From Archangium sp. (lineage in GTDB: Bacteria > Myxococcota > Myxococcia > Myxococcales > Myxococcaceae), in the NCBI GenBank assembly GCA_016793525.1, contig JAEUJT010000288.1, forward strand, positions 1-15,191: DNA of 15,191 nt, read 5' to 3'. Each line of letters opens with the position of its first letter. The first letter of the stretch is position 1. This document shows, piece after piece, positions 1 through 6,846 of this stretch. The translations under genes were made by a program, and so were the position numbers. The notes beneath the pieces are model-generated. The model saw only the letters and a list, made by a program, of their open reading frames with translations. It ran no database searches and was not told where the DNA came from.

Positions 1-1
1 T

Positions 2-283
2 GTCGAGCCCCCACCGGCAGCTCCGCCGCCGCTTCCCGCATCGAGCTCCGTGCGGGTGCACCGCCTGGCGACGCACTGGTACCCCGGCACACATTGGCTG
101 TCAGACGTACACGCGAACCGAAATGCATCGGGCGCGGGGAGGTCACCGCAGCTGCTGATCGCCGCCGACAACGCGAGCGCAAGCCACATCGAACGCTTCG
201 TCGGGCGCCTCACCACCTGCGACGCTACCACCGCCACCGGCAGCGGTTGCGGCGCATCTCGGCGCGAACACGAGGTACGCTGA
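2..283 (+). CDS. 3' end of an unidentified gene (partial)
   Basis: An open frame enters from the left edge and ends in TGA at 281-283, only 5 bases before the next start codon. Such tight spacing suggests one operon. The first visible residues are Pro/Ala-rich (VEPPPAPPPLPASSS). The second half of the frame has strongly GC-rich third positions, as expected of a real gene in this genome. I recognise no domain or motif. Frame 1 is also open across this stretch and runs into the next gene, so the assignment is tentative. A frameshift or a purely non-coding leader cannot be excluded. The 5' part lies outside the window. Confidence 0.4.
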   Translation, partial: VEPPPAAPPPLPASSSVRVHRLATHWYPGTHWLSDVHANRNASGAGRSPQLLIAADNASASHIERFVGRLTTCDATTATGSGCGASRREHEVR

Positions 284-288
284 GGCGA

Positions 289-615
289 ATGACGAGCGCT
301 TCGCGTCAGCTGCTGGCCGTCGTGCTCGTGATCGGGCTCGGCGCGGCGTCGCTGCACAGCGAGGGGCCCAACCCCGGGGCCGATGGGGCGCACGTCGTCG
401 GTCTCGAAACGGTGCGGTCCGACGCCTCGTTCGAGCCGTCACTCGTGCCACAGGTCCGCTTCGCGCCACTCTTCGTCGCTCAGTGGCCGGCGCGTTGGCC
501 GCAACCGCTCGTGAGCCTCAAGCCCGCGCCACCGCAGCACCGCTTCTGGGGTGAGTCGCACCGGGCGCAGGTCATCGTCACCGCGTCGCCGCAAGGGCCG
601 CCCGCGCGCACGTAG
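289..615 (+). CDS. Small secreted or membrane-anchored hypothetical protein (108 aa)
   Basis: The protein begins with a short basic stretch and a hydrophobic segment at residues 8-21 (QLLAVVLVIGLGAAS). This is a typical signal peptide or N-terminal anchor. The rest is Pro-, Trp- and Arg-rich with no recognised domain (for example FVAQWPARWPQP near residues 62-73). The same frame is open upstream to the window edge, but ATG 289 fits better: it places the hydrophobic segment at the N-terminus and has a purine-rich GAGG at 282-285, closely spaced. Third positions are GC-rich, supporting coding. The gene lies 51 bases before the antiporter and is probably co-transcribed with it. The function is unknown; a periplasmic location is inferred from the signal-like segment only. 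Confidence 0.55.
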   Translation: MTSASRQLLAVVLVIGLGAASLHSEGPNPGADGAHVVGLETVRSDASFEPSLVPQVRFAPLFVAQWPARWPQPLVSLKPAPPQHRFWGESHRAQVIVTASPQGPPART

Positions 616-666
616 CGCCGCCGGCCGTCTCCCTCTCTTTCCGTTCGCCCCTTGCGAGAGCTCTCG

Positions 667-2697
667 ATGATCACGCCCCACGACTTTCTCCGCGCACTCA
701 CCGTCGTTCTCGGTGTCGCCGCCGTCACCACCGTCATCTGCCAGAAGCTCCGCCTGCCCGTGGTGCTCGGGTACCTGGTGGCCGGGCTGATCGTCGGCCC
801 CTACCTCCCCATTCCCCTCGTGGCCGATACCGCCCTGGTGACCGCGCTGTCGGAGCTGGGCGTCATTCTGGTGATGTTCTCGCTCGGCCTGGAGTTCAGC
901 TTGAAGCAGCTCGTGCGCGTCGGGCCCACGGCCAGCATCACCGCGGTGATCGAGTGCGGCATCATGCTGATCACCGGCTTTCTGGTGGGCAAGCTCCTCG
1001 GGTGGACGACCACGGAGTCGATCTTCACCGGGGCCATCGTCGCCATCTCCAGCACCACCATCATCATCAAGACGTTCGACGAGCAGGGCATCGCGGGCAA
1101 GCTGCGCCAGCTCGTGGTGGGCGTGTTGATCGTCGAAGATTTGATCGCCATCGTGCTGCTGGCGACGCTGACGGCGATCTCCACCGGAGGCGGCTTGTCG
1201 GCGCTCGCGCTCGCCTCGACCCTCGGCAAGCTCGCGGCGTTCCTCGCGGCGCTGCTGGGCGTCGGGCTGGTGGTGGTGCCCCGCGCGGCCCGCGCCGTGG
1301 TGCGCCTCAACCGCCCGGAGACCACCTTGGTGGCCAGCGTCGGCTTCTGCTTCGCGGTCGCCTACCTCGCGCAGGCGTTCGGGTATTCGGTCGCGTTGGG
1401 GGCCTTCATCGCCGGCTCGCTCATCGCCGAGTCGGGCGAAGGCAAGGTCATCGAGCACCTGGTGGCGCCGCTGAAAGATCTGTTCTCGGCGATCTTCTTC
1501 GTCTCGGTGGGCATGTTGATCGACCCCTCGCTCGTGCTGCAGCACTGGGGCGCGGCGCTGGTGCTCACCGCGGTGGTGATCGTCGGCAAGGTGGTCAACG
1601 TCACCATCGGCGCGTTCCTCACCGGCGGAGGTACGCGCACCTCGATTCAGGCCGGCATGAGCCTGGCGCAGATCGGCGAGTTCTCGTTCATCATCGCCGG
1701 CCTCGGGCTCTCGCTCGGCGCGACCGGCGCCTTTCTCTTCCCCGTTGCGGCGGCGGCCTCGGTCATCACCACCATGCTCACCGGCGTGCTGGTGCGCGCG
1801 TCGGGCCCGGTGGCGAGCTTCGTCGATCGCAAGCTCCCGCGCCGGGTGCAGACGTTCACCACGCTGTACTCGAGCTGGCTCGAGCAGCTGCGCGAGGCGC
1901 CGTCACGGGCCAACCCCGCGGAGGGCCCACGAAAATACGTGCGCTTCATGATCCTCGACGCGGCGCTGCTCACCGCGGTGATGGCTGCGGCGGCGCTCTC
2001 CCGCCGGGCCGAGCTCACCCGCGAGGCGCCCGTGTGGCTGGTGGTAGCGGTGACGCTGATGCTCGCCCTGCCCCTCTGCGTCGGCATCGTCCGGCTCTCG
2101 CAGCGATTGGCTGCGGAGCTCGCGGAGACTGCGCTCCCCGCGCGCAGCGACAACAGGGTCGATCTCGCGGCGGCGCCGCGGCGGGTGCTCCTCGTCACGC
2201 TCCAGGCGGCGATGGTGCTGGCGCTCGGGGTGCCGATGGTGGCCATCGCCCAGCCGCTGCTGCCCGACGTGCCGGTGGGGCTTGTGCTGCTGGGGCTCCT
2301 CGGGGTGCTCGCGGTCGCCTTCTGGCGGAGCACCGGCAACCTCGAGGGCCACGTGCGCGCTGGCGTGGAGGTGATCACCGAGGCGCTGATGCGCAACTCC
2401 CGCGCCGACGGGCCGAACGTCGCCGAGCCGTCTCTCGCCGACGTGCAGCAGCTGCTCCCGGGCCTTGGCGCGCCGACGATGGTGGCGCTGGGGCCGACGA
2501 GCGTGGCGGTGGGCAAGACGCTGGCCGATCTCAACCTGCGCGGCGTCACCGGCGCGACGGTGCTGGCCATCAGCCGGGGCGAGCGCGCGCACGTGCCGAC
2601 CGCGACCGACGTGCTCCAGGTCGACGACCGGCTCGCACTCACCGGCAGCCGAGAGGCCATCAGCGCCGCCAAGCGAATGCTGGGCACGGCGGCCTGA
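667..2697 (+). CDS. Kef-type (CPA2) cation/proton antiporter with C-terminal RCK_C domain
   Basis: A 676-residue inner-membrane monovalent cation/H+ antiporter, probably K+/H+ or Na+/H+ exchange; the ion cannot be read from sequence. Residues 1 to about 400 form the Na_H_Exchanger domain. Family landmarks include LGYLVAGLIVGP (34-45), ELGVILVMFSLGLEFS (63-78), ALGAFIAGSLIAES (243-256) and GMSLAQIGEFSF (330-341). After the exchanger come four more hydrophobic segments (about 429-447, 455-478, 507-528, 531-553). A TrkA_C/RCK_C-like ligand-sensing domain follows (about 599-676, ending in a VDDRLALTGS segment). There is no NAD-binding TrkA_N domain, unlike classical KefB/KefC. A start at ATG 667 is preferred over TTG 652, because GAGAG at 656-660 sits 6 bases before the ATG. 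The likely role is ion or pH homeostasis under stress. Confidence 0.9.
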   Translation: MITPHDFLRALTVVLGVAAVTTVICQKLRLPVVLGYLVAGLIVGPYLPIPLVADTALVTALSELGVILVMFSLGLEFSLKQLVRVGPTASITAVIECGIMLITGFLVGKLLGWTTTESIFTGAIVAISSTTIIIKTFDEQGIAGKLRQLVVGVLIVEDLIAIVLLATLTAISTGGGLSALALASTLGKLAAFLAALLGVGLVVVPRAARAVVRLNRPETTLVASVGFCFAVAYLAQAFGYSVALGAFIAGSLIAESGEGKVIEHLVAPLKDLFSAIFFVSVGMLIDPSLVLQHWGAALVLTAVVIVGKVVNVTIGAFLTGGGTRTSIQAGMSLAQIGEFSFIIAGLGLSLGATGAFLFPVAAAASVITTMLTGVLVRASGPVASFVDRKLPRRVQTFTTLYSSWLEQLREAPSRANPAEGPRKYVRFMILDAALLTAVMAAAALSRRAELTREAPVWLVVAVTLMLALPLCVGIVRLSQRLAAELAETALPARSDNRVDLAAAPRRVLLVTLQAAMVLALGVPMVAIAQPLLPDVPVGLVLLGLLGVLAVAFWRSTGNLEGHVRAGVEVITEALMRNSRADGPNVAEPSLADVQQLLPGLGAPTMVALGPTSVAVGKTLADLNLRGVTGATVLAISRGERAHVPTATDVLQVDDRLALTGSREAISAAKRMLGTAA

Positions 2698-2729
2698 GAC
2701 CAGCGCTGGGTGGTCGGCGAGCCAACGCG

Positions 2730-3158
2730 CTACGAGGTGTGCGTCGGGCCGGAGTGGCCGGTCGTCGCCCCTCGAGCCACCAGCGCTTCGACCACCGAGC
2801 TGAGCACCCGCGGGTCGACCGGCTTGTCGAGCACCATGGTGACGCCCAACTTGGCCGCGCGCCGGCGAATCTCGTCGTCGGCGTACCCGCTGATGAGAAT
2901 GAAGGGGCACAGGGTGACGGGGCCGAGCTGCTCGAGGACTTCGAGCGACGATCTCCCCGGCATGCTCAGGTCAGCCACGATCAGATCAGGCACCACCACC
3001 GGAGACGCCTTGTCGTTGGCCAAACCGAGGTAGTCAGCCAGCTCGAGCCCGTCGTCGACCGCGATCACCTGGTAGCCGCTGAGCTCGAGGTACTCCTGCA
3101 GCACCTGACGCAGCTCGTCGTCGTCTTCAGCGATCAGGATGCGGGGTGGCGCCATCAT
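2730..3158 (-). CDS. Single-domain response regulator (CheY-like receiver)
   Basis: A 142-residue protein consisting of one receiver domain and a short tail, with no output domain. Visible signature residues are the acidic cluster EDDDE (11-15), the phospho-acceptor D63 in LIVADLSMPG, S90 in ILISGYAD and K112 in VLDKPVD. It should be phosphorylated at D63 by a histidine kinase and act through protein contacts or as a phosphate relay or sink. A start at 3158 or at the adjacent in-frame ATG (3155) is equally possible; GAGG lies 4 or 7 bases upstream respectively. It is 27 bases downstream of the proline-rich small gene and probably shares its promoter. It converges with the antiporter gene, leaving a 32-base gap. 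Its cognate kinase is not obvious; kinases in this window are candidates only. Confidence 0.9.
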   Translation of the reverse strand: MMAPPRILIAEDDDELRQVLQEYLELSGYQVIAVDDGLELADYLGLANDKASPVVVPDLIVADLSMPGRSSLEVLEQLGPVTLCPFILISGYADDEIRRRAAKLGVTMVLDKPVDPRVLSSVVEALVARGATTGHSGPTHTS

Positions 3159-3185
3159 TGAACCTCGTTCAAACCTGCCACGGTT

Positions 3186-3317
3186 TTAGTCACGCTGTGG
3201 CGGAGTTGGCTGCGGCTCGGTCGGCGTAGCCAACTGGGGATCGAACGGAAGCGGCGGCAGATCCGTGGGAATCGGCGGCGGCATCGGGCGGGGGCGAGGT
3301 GGGATATCGGTTTGCAT
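3186..3317 (-). CDS. 43-aa proline-rich small protein
   Basis: A short gene read from ATG 3317 to TAA 3186, encoding MQTDIPPRPRPMPPPIPTDL and 23 further residues. About 40% of residues are proline, with no cysteine and no hydrophobic segment. A good ribosome-binding site (TGGAG) lies 5 bases before the ATG, and the next gene (response regulator) starts 27 bases after its stop. A candidate sigma-54 promoter lies upstream at 3363-3378. The spacing, RBS and promoter support a genuine gene despite its size. I recall similar tiny proline-rich proteins in other Gram-negative stress loci, but cannot verify homology. No function is known; an extended, unstructured, possibly adaptor-like or periplasm-independent peptide is all that can be said. 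Confidence 0.6.
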   Translation of the reverse strand: MQTDIPPRPRPMPPPIPTDLPPLPFDPQLATPTEPQPTPPQRD

Positions 3318-3362
3318 GGCGGCTCCAGCGCGGGGGGTGTGACCTTCGACCTCCCTCGCTGA

Positions 3363-3378
3363 AGCACGTCTGGGGCCA
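3363..3378 (-). promoter_or_regulatory. Candidate sigma-54 (-24/-12) promoter for the proline-rich/response-regulator unit
   Basis: The minus strand reads TGGCCCCAGACGTGCT, with GG and GC separated by exactly 10 bases and flanked by the expected T positions. The start codon at 3317 lies 46 bases downstream, leaving a leader of about 35 bases with a ribosome-binding site. It matches the core of TGGCACG-N4-TTGCW with three mismatches at less constrained positions. Confidence 0.4.
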
Positions 3379-3409
3379 GCGCCGCGCCGCGGGAGGGCCG
3401 GCGTTCCAG

Positions 3410-3428
3410 CTGTGGCGCTCGGTCACAG
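3410..3428. repeat. 19-bp inverted repeat between divergent promoters
   Basis: CTGTG and CACAG flank a 9-base spacer, giving perfect 5-base arms. It lies between the divergent -24/-12 elements at 3363-3378 and 3480-3495. This is where an enhancer-binding activator or repressor dimer could sit. It is short enough to arise by chance. Confidence 0.25.
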
Positions 3429-3479
3429 GTGAGTCGAGATCGCACGGTTCGGTCCGACCGCGGCCCCGGGGAGCGCCGT

Positions 3480-3495
3480 CGGCGCGCGGTTTGCT
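3480..3495 (+). promoter_or_regulatory. Candidate sigma-54 promoter for the universal stress protein
   Basis: The sequence CGGCGCGCGGTTTGCT has GG-N10-GC spacing and a perfect TTGCT -12 element. The -24 part is CGGCGCG instead of TGGCACG. The start codon follows only 13 bases after the -12 GC, so transcription from here would give an almost leaderless message. This agrees with the lack of a Shine-Dalgarno sequence before the gene. Confidence 0.45.
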
Positions 3496-3507
3496 GTCCC
3501 CCCGCTC

Positions 3508-4416
3508 ATGACCATCGTCTGCGCGACCCACTTCTCCGATTCGTCGTTCGCTGCCATCAAAGCCGCCGCGGCGCTGGCGCGCGCCCACCACGAGCCGCTC
3601 TACCTGGTGAGCGTGCTCCCCACCGGGGTCCTGTCCCGGGCCCGCACCGAGCAAGAGAGCGGTGACGCGCTGCGGCTCGAGGCGTCGGCGCTGGTCGACT
3701 CGGGCATTCAGGTGCAGACGGCGGTGTTGCACGGCCCGCTCGACTCGATGTTGCAGCAGTTTTGCCGGGAGACCGAGGCGAACCTGCTGGTCATCGGAGA
3801 GCCCCGCCAGCCCGCGATCTCGCTCTTCACCGGCCCCTTCGACGCGCTGACCAATGTCATCGACATCCCCCTCCTCGTGGTGCGCGACCCCGAGCCGTTC
3901 GAGGCCTGGGCCACCGGGCCGAAGCCGCTGAAGGTGATGCTGGCCATCGATCACACCTGGAGCTCCGCTCGGGCCCGAGACTGGCTCGAGCAGCTCGCGG
4001 AGTACGGGGCGCTCGACGTGGTGGCGACCTTCGTGTGGTGGCCGGCAGATGAGTACCGCCGCCGCGGCCTCGAGGAGCCGCCAGCGGGCGACGCGCACGA
4101 GGTGCTGTCGGCGCAGTTGCACCGCGAGGTCCGCACCGAGCTGATCAAGCTGCCGCGCAACGTCGCCCGGCGCATTCACCTCGAGATCGCCAACTCCCAC
4201 GTGGCCGAGCGCCTGGTCATCATCGCCGCCGTGGAGCAGGTCGATGTGCTGGTGATGGGCAGCCACCCGGGCCTCGGGCCGCTCGCCCGCCTGCGCTCGA
4301 TGACCCACGACATCATCGCCGACGCCCCGATGTCAGTGGCCTGCGTGCCCTCTCCGGTGGAGGAGACGAGCGCGCCCGTCGTGGCGGCGGACGCCGGGGC
4401 GGCTCACGCCCGGTAG
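3508..4416 (+). CDS. Tandem universal stress protein (two UspA domains)
   Basis: A 302-residue cytoplasmic protein with two Usp domains, about 1-130 and 140-285. Each opens with a Usp-type first strand (TIVCATHFSDSS; KVMLAIDHTWSS) and closes with a strand such as IPLLVV or MSVACV. The usual ATP-binding pattern G-x2-G-x9-G(S/T) is degraded. The C-terminal copy reads GSHPGLGPLARLRSMTHD, with R where the final Gly is expected. The N-terminal copy reads VIGEPRQPAISL and lacks the motif. It may therefore not bind ATP in the standard way. Start ATG 3508 is set by the first strand; no Shine-Dalgarno precedes it, and a -24/-12 element ends 13 bases upstream. Usp proteins support survival in starvation or stress, and the neighbours fit that role. 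Confidence 0.88.
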   Translation: MTIVCATHFSDSSFAAIKAAAALARAHHEPLYLVSVLPTGVLSRARTEQESGDALRLEASALVDSGIQVQTAVLHGPLDSMLQQFCRETEANLLVIGEPRQPAISLFTGPFDALTNVIDIPLLVVRDPEPFEAWATGPKPLKVMLAIDHTWSSARARDWLEQLAEYGALDVVATFVWWPADEYRRRGLEEPPAGDAHEVLSAQLHREVRTELIKLPRNVARRIHLEIANSHVAERLVIIAAVEQVDVLVMGSHPGLGPLARLRSMTHDIIADAPMSVACVPSPVEETSAPVVAADAGAAHAR

Positions 4417-4487
4417 CTCGACCACCGGCGCTCGGTGATGCACGCGGGCGCTTGCTGAGGCGCCGAGGTCGGTGGCCTGCGTGCCCT

Positions 4488-4503
4488 CGGCACATGCGCT
4501 GCA
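4488..4503 (+). promoter_or_regulatory. Candidate sigma-54 promoter for the hemerythrin-like gene
   Basis: The sequence CGGCACATGCGCTGCA has GG-N10-GC spacing, five of six bases of TGGCAC and four of five of TTGCA. The start codon lies 36 bases downstream, close to the 38 bases seen for the near-perfect element before the GlsB-type gene. Confidence 0.45.
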
Positions 4504-4538
4504 CACCCTGGTGCACCCCTCACACCCAAGGAGCCACC

Positions 4539-5048
4539 ATGGATGCGATTACCCTCTTGAGAAAGCAGCACGCAGAAGTGAAGTCCCTGTTCGCGGAGTT
4601 CGAGAAGACTGACGACCTGAAGAAGCGCCAGGCGATCTTCGAGCAGATCGCCGACGACCTCGCCGCCCACTGTGAGATCGAAGAGAAGCTCTTCTACCCG
4701 GCGATCTTCATTCACACGACCATCGACCTGCTGAAGGAAGCGGTCGAGGAGCACCTGAGCGCCAAACGCGTCATCGCCGACCTGCTCGACATGGCGCCCA
4801 GCGACAGCCAGTACGAAGCGAAGGTGTTGGTGCTGAAGGAGCTGATCGAGCACCACGTGAAAGAAGAGCACGAAGCGCTCTTCCCCAAGGTGCGCAAGGC
4901 GTTCCCCAGCAGCGAGCTGAAGGTGCTGGGCCAGGCCATGGACCGGCTGTTCGACGAGCTCATCGGCCGCGACCCGCGCAAGCAGGTGCCGTCGCAGACC
5001 GGCAGCGCTGCCCCGCTCCCGGCTGAGGAGATGGCCGCACCGGCGTAG
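4539..5048 (+). CDS. Hemerythrin-like HHE-domain protein
   Basis: A 169-residue soluble protein with an HHE cation-binding four-helix bundle over residues 1-125 and an Ala/Pro-rich tail. Likely iron ligands are visible: H11, H44 and E48 (HCEIE), H72 (EEHLSAK), and H106 and E110 (HHVKEEHEALFP). The pattern is two HxxxE motifs plus single histidines. Family members bind a non-heme di-iron centre and act in oxygen, nitric oxide or iron sensing, storage or repair. Which of these applies here cannot be told. AAGGAG (4528-4533) stands 5 bases before ATG 4539. An upstream extension of the open frame to 4452 is rejected because it lies outside the domain and has no such site. It has its own candidate sigma-54 promoter and a terminator at 5075-5101. 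Confidence 0.9.
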   Translation: MDAITLLRKQHAEVKSLFAEFEKTDDLKKRQAIFEQIADDLAAHCEIEEKLFYPAIFIHTTIDLLKEAVEEHLSAKRVIADLLDMAPSDSQYEAKVLVLKELIEHHVKEEHEALFPKVRKAFPSSELKVLGQAMDRLFDELIGRDPRKQVPSQTGSAAPLPAEEMAAPA

Positions 5049-5074
5049 CTGCTTTCTCGTTCGGAACGAGCTCG

Positions 5075-5101
5075 GCCCCGTCAGCAGTCGGCTGGCGGGG
5101 C
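5075..5101 (+). terminator. Probable terminator of the hemerythrin-like gene
   Basis: GCCCCGTCAGC and GCTGGCGGGGC form an 11-base stem with one G-T wobble and a 5-base loop, 26 bases after the stop codon. The following sequence TTGTGTGTG is only partly T-rich, so termination may be imperfect. A smaller perfect inverted repeat (CTCGTT-CGG-AACGAG, 5056-5070) stands just upstream. Confidence 0.55.
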
Positions 5102-5144
5102 TTGTGTGTGGGCGGCGCCCGGCACCGTAGCGACGACCCCGCAC

Positions 5145-5182
5145 AAAAAAACCGGCCCGGCGTGCGCGAGGCACCCCGGGCC
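5145..5182 (-). terminator. Rho-independent terminator of the BON-protein gene
   Basis: On the minus strand, GGCCCGG pairs with CCGGGCC around an inner GTGC/GCAC extension. This is followed by two C/G pairs of spacing and a run of seven T (A at 5145-5151 on the plus strand). It lies about 48 bases after the BON gene stop and faces the plus-strand terminator at 5075-5101. Confidence 0.8.
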
Positions 5183-5229
5183 AGTCATGTCGCGGCACCC
5201 TGCCCGTAGCGCCGCTCCATTGAAGCGAG

Positions 5230-6288
5230 TCAGTCGAGGCGCGACGTTTCCGACGGCGCCTTGTCGTCGACCTTCAGCTGATCTTCGACGCTGCGAACGC
5301 CCGAGACCTGGCGCGCCACCCGAACCGCGGTGACCTCGTCCCACGTCGACGAGACGGTGCCGGTCAGCCGCACGACGCCGTTCTTCACCGCCGAGTCGAC
5401 GCCCTTGAGCTCCGCGCGATCTTTGAAGGCGAGCGAGAGGTCACGGGTGATGTCGGCGTCTTTCGCCTCGACCACCTTTTTGGCCAGCGTGGGCACCACC
5501 TCGAGCTGGTTCTCGATGCGGCGCACGCCCGACGCCTTGCCCGCCTCGAGCTCCGCCGCGCGCTTCACCTCGACGGTGGGGACCATGCCGAACAGGGTGA
5601 CCACGCCGTCATCGGTGTCGACGCTGATCTCGGTGGAGGGAATGGCCGCCGCCGTGAACAAGCGGAGCTTCACCGCGGTGGAGATGCGCATGTCAGACGC
5701 CGTGGTGCGCGCGTCGGCCGTGGGCTTCGAGCTCGGCTTGGAGCCCGAGAAGCGCTCGTCGTTGCCGAACACCTCGGGGCCCTTCACCTCGCTGATCACG
5801 CGGCGCACGCCGGGCACGCGATCGACCACCGCGACCGACCAGAGGTGATCGCTGAACGAGCGCGCCTCGCCGGTGAGCAGCACCACGCCCTTGTCGACCG
5901 ACTTCACGTTGATCTTGCTGTTCTTGAGTGACGCGTCGGCCTTCAGCGCCTTCTCGACCGAGGCCTTCGTGTCTTTGTCAGTGCGCGCGGTGCGGTCTTC
6001 GTCGCCCGCCGGAACGACCTGCAGCAGGTTCTTCACCGCGTGCACGCCGGAGATCTGCATCGCGGTGCGCTCGGCGAGCGACCGCTGATCTTCTGTCGGC
6101 ACTTTGCCGTACAGCGTGACCACGCCGTCATTCGTGTCGACGTGCACCGCGGTGCTCTTCACGCCGGCGGTGGTCCACAGCGACAGCTTGGTCTTCGAGG
6201 TGATCAACCCGTCGGGGGTGTCTGCCAGCGCCGGCACAGCCAGCAGCGCGGCGCCAACGACGAGGGCCTTCAGCACGTGATTTCGCAT
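5230..6288 (-). CDS. Periplasmic protein with four BON domains (OsmY-like)
   Basis: A 352-residue exported protein. It has a signal peptide (residues 1-22, cleavage likely after VPALA) followed by four BON domains at about 28-93, 105-168, 200-266 and 279-340. Each carries the family strand GVV-x-L-x-G: GVVTLYG, GVVLLTG, GVVTLFG and GVVRLTG. Domains 1 and 3 closely resemble each other (STAVHVDTNDGVVTLYG versus STEISVDTDDGVVTLFG), suggesting duplication of a two-BON unit. E. coli OsmY has two. BON proteins protect the envelope or act as periplasmic chaperones under osmotic stress; that role is known for relatives and inferred here. AAGGAG precedes the ATG by 7 bases. It has a candidate sigma-54 promoter at 6330-6345 and a clear terminator at 5145-5182. 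Confidence 0.92.
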   Translation of the reverse strand: MRNHVLKALVVGAALLAVPALADTPDGLITSKTKLSLWTTAGVKSTAVHVDTNDGVVTLYGKVPTEDQRSLAERTAMQISGVHAVKNLLQVVPAGDEDRTARTDKDTKASVEKALKADASLKNSKINVKSVDKGVVLLTGEARSFSDHLWSVAVVDRVPGVRRVISEVKGPEVFGNDERFSGSKPSSKPTADARTTASDMRISTAVKLRLFTAAAIPSTEISVDTDDGVVTLFGMVPTVEVKRAAELEAGKASGVRRIENQLEVVPTLAKKVVEAKDADITRDLSLAFKDRAELKGVDSAVKNGVVRLTGTVSSTWDEVTAVRVARQVSGVRSVEDQLKVDDKAPSETSRLD

Positions 6289-6329
6289 GGTGTTTCTCCT
6301 TGTGTGGGTGAACAGCTGGCGACGGGCTC

Positions 6330-6345
6330 AGCAAGGCGAAGGCCA
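6330..6345 (-). promoter_or_regulatory. Candidate sigma-54 promoter for the BON-domain gene
   Basis: The minus strand reads TGGCCTTCGCCTTGCT: TGGC at -24, a perfect TTGCT at -12 and GG-N10-GC spacing. The ATG at 6288 is 42 bases downstream, leaving a leader of about 30 bases that holds AAGGAG. Confidence 0.55.
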
Positions 6346-6391
6346 CCAGCGCTCCCTGCGGAGGGCCGGTGCGACGCCGTGTCACGTCGCC

Positions 6392-6811
6392 TCAGTGTGG
6401 CGGCTGCCGCTGCACCGGAGGGGGCCTGGCCATGTGGCGCTGAGGCGGCTCGACAGCGTTCGGCCGAGCCACGTGCGGCGCGGGAGGCGGTGGCGGCCCA
6501 GCGGCGTGCCAGCGCCGGTACGAGCCAGGCGGGAAACGAACGATGGTGCGCGGCAGCCGTCTCGGCTCGACGTACACCCAGCCTCCCCGGTGGTGACGCG
6601 CGCGGTACCAATGCGGGCCGCGGCGCGTCCAGTAGGTGCCGTTGACGTAGAAGACCTCGTCATCGATGTCGGGCACCACCTGAATGCCGGGCTGCACCAC
6701 CACCAACGGCGGCGGCTCACGGAACTGCACCGACGGGAGGTTCACCTCGACGCTGACCTGCGCCGAGGCGATCGAGCCAACGAACATCAGACTGCTGAGG
6801 AACAGACGCAT
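6392..6811 (-). CDS. Small secreted Trp/Tyr- and Pro-rich protein (139 aa)
   Basis: An exported protein of unknown function. It has a signal peptide at residues 1-17 (RLFLSSLMFVGSIASAQ). A short core follows with VVPDIDDEVFYVNGTYWTRR, then HWYRARHHRGGWVYV. The tail is rich in Pro, Arg and His and lacks order. The Tyr/Trp-rich core resembles small periplasmic proteins of myxobacteria and other proteobacteria that I cannot name with certainty. ATG 6811 is chosen over an upstream in-frame codon at 6850, because AGGAGG lies 6 bases before it and it opens directly with the signal peptide. It follows the ferritin-like gene by 35 bases and is probably its operon partner. A separate candidate promoter drives the next gene (BON protein). 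Confidence 0.7.
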   Translation of the reverse strand: MRLFLSSLMFVGSIASAQVSVEVNLPSVQFREPPPLVVVQPGIQVVPDIDDEVFYVNGTYWTRRGPHWYRARHHRGGWVYVEPRRLPRTIVRFPPGSYRRWHAAGPPPPPAPHVARPNAVEPPQRHMARPPPVQRQPPH

Positions 6812-6846
6812 GACGACCTCCTGTCGAGTGCTTCGTGGAGCAACGC

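Noticed and set aside
2698..2715. Inverted repeat (GACCA/TGGTC, with a CCAGCGCTGG palindrome inside) between the antiporter and the regulator
   Set aside because: Short stem with no T run on either side, so not called as a terminator.
439..2910. Minus-strand open frames (439-1545, 1647-2687, 1903-2910) opposite the antiporter
   Set aside because: Composition is Arg/His/Asp-rich or Ser/Thr-rich with no domain; explained by the codon bias of the antiporter gene.
954..3161. Very long open frame (735 codons) on the plus strand overlapping the antiporter
   Set aside because: Arg/His/Gly-rich with no domain; a shadow of the true frame in GC-rich DNA, and it runs on across the convergent regulator gene.
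3155..3445. 96-codon minus-strand frame ending in an ATGA overlap with the regulator
   Set aside because: Low-complexity Arg/Pro/Ser content and no ribosome-binding site. The different frame at 3186-3317 has a good ribosome-binding site and a coherent proline-rich product.
3190..4308. 372-codon minus-strand frame opposite the universal stress protein
   Set aside because: No domain and Arg/His/Gly-rich; antisense shadow of the Usp gene.
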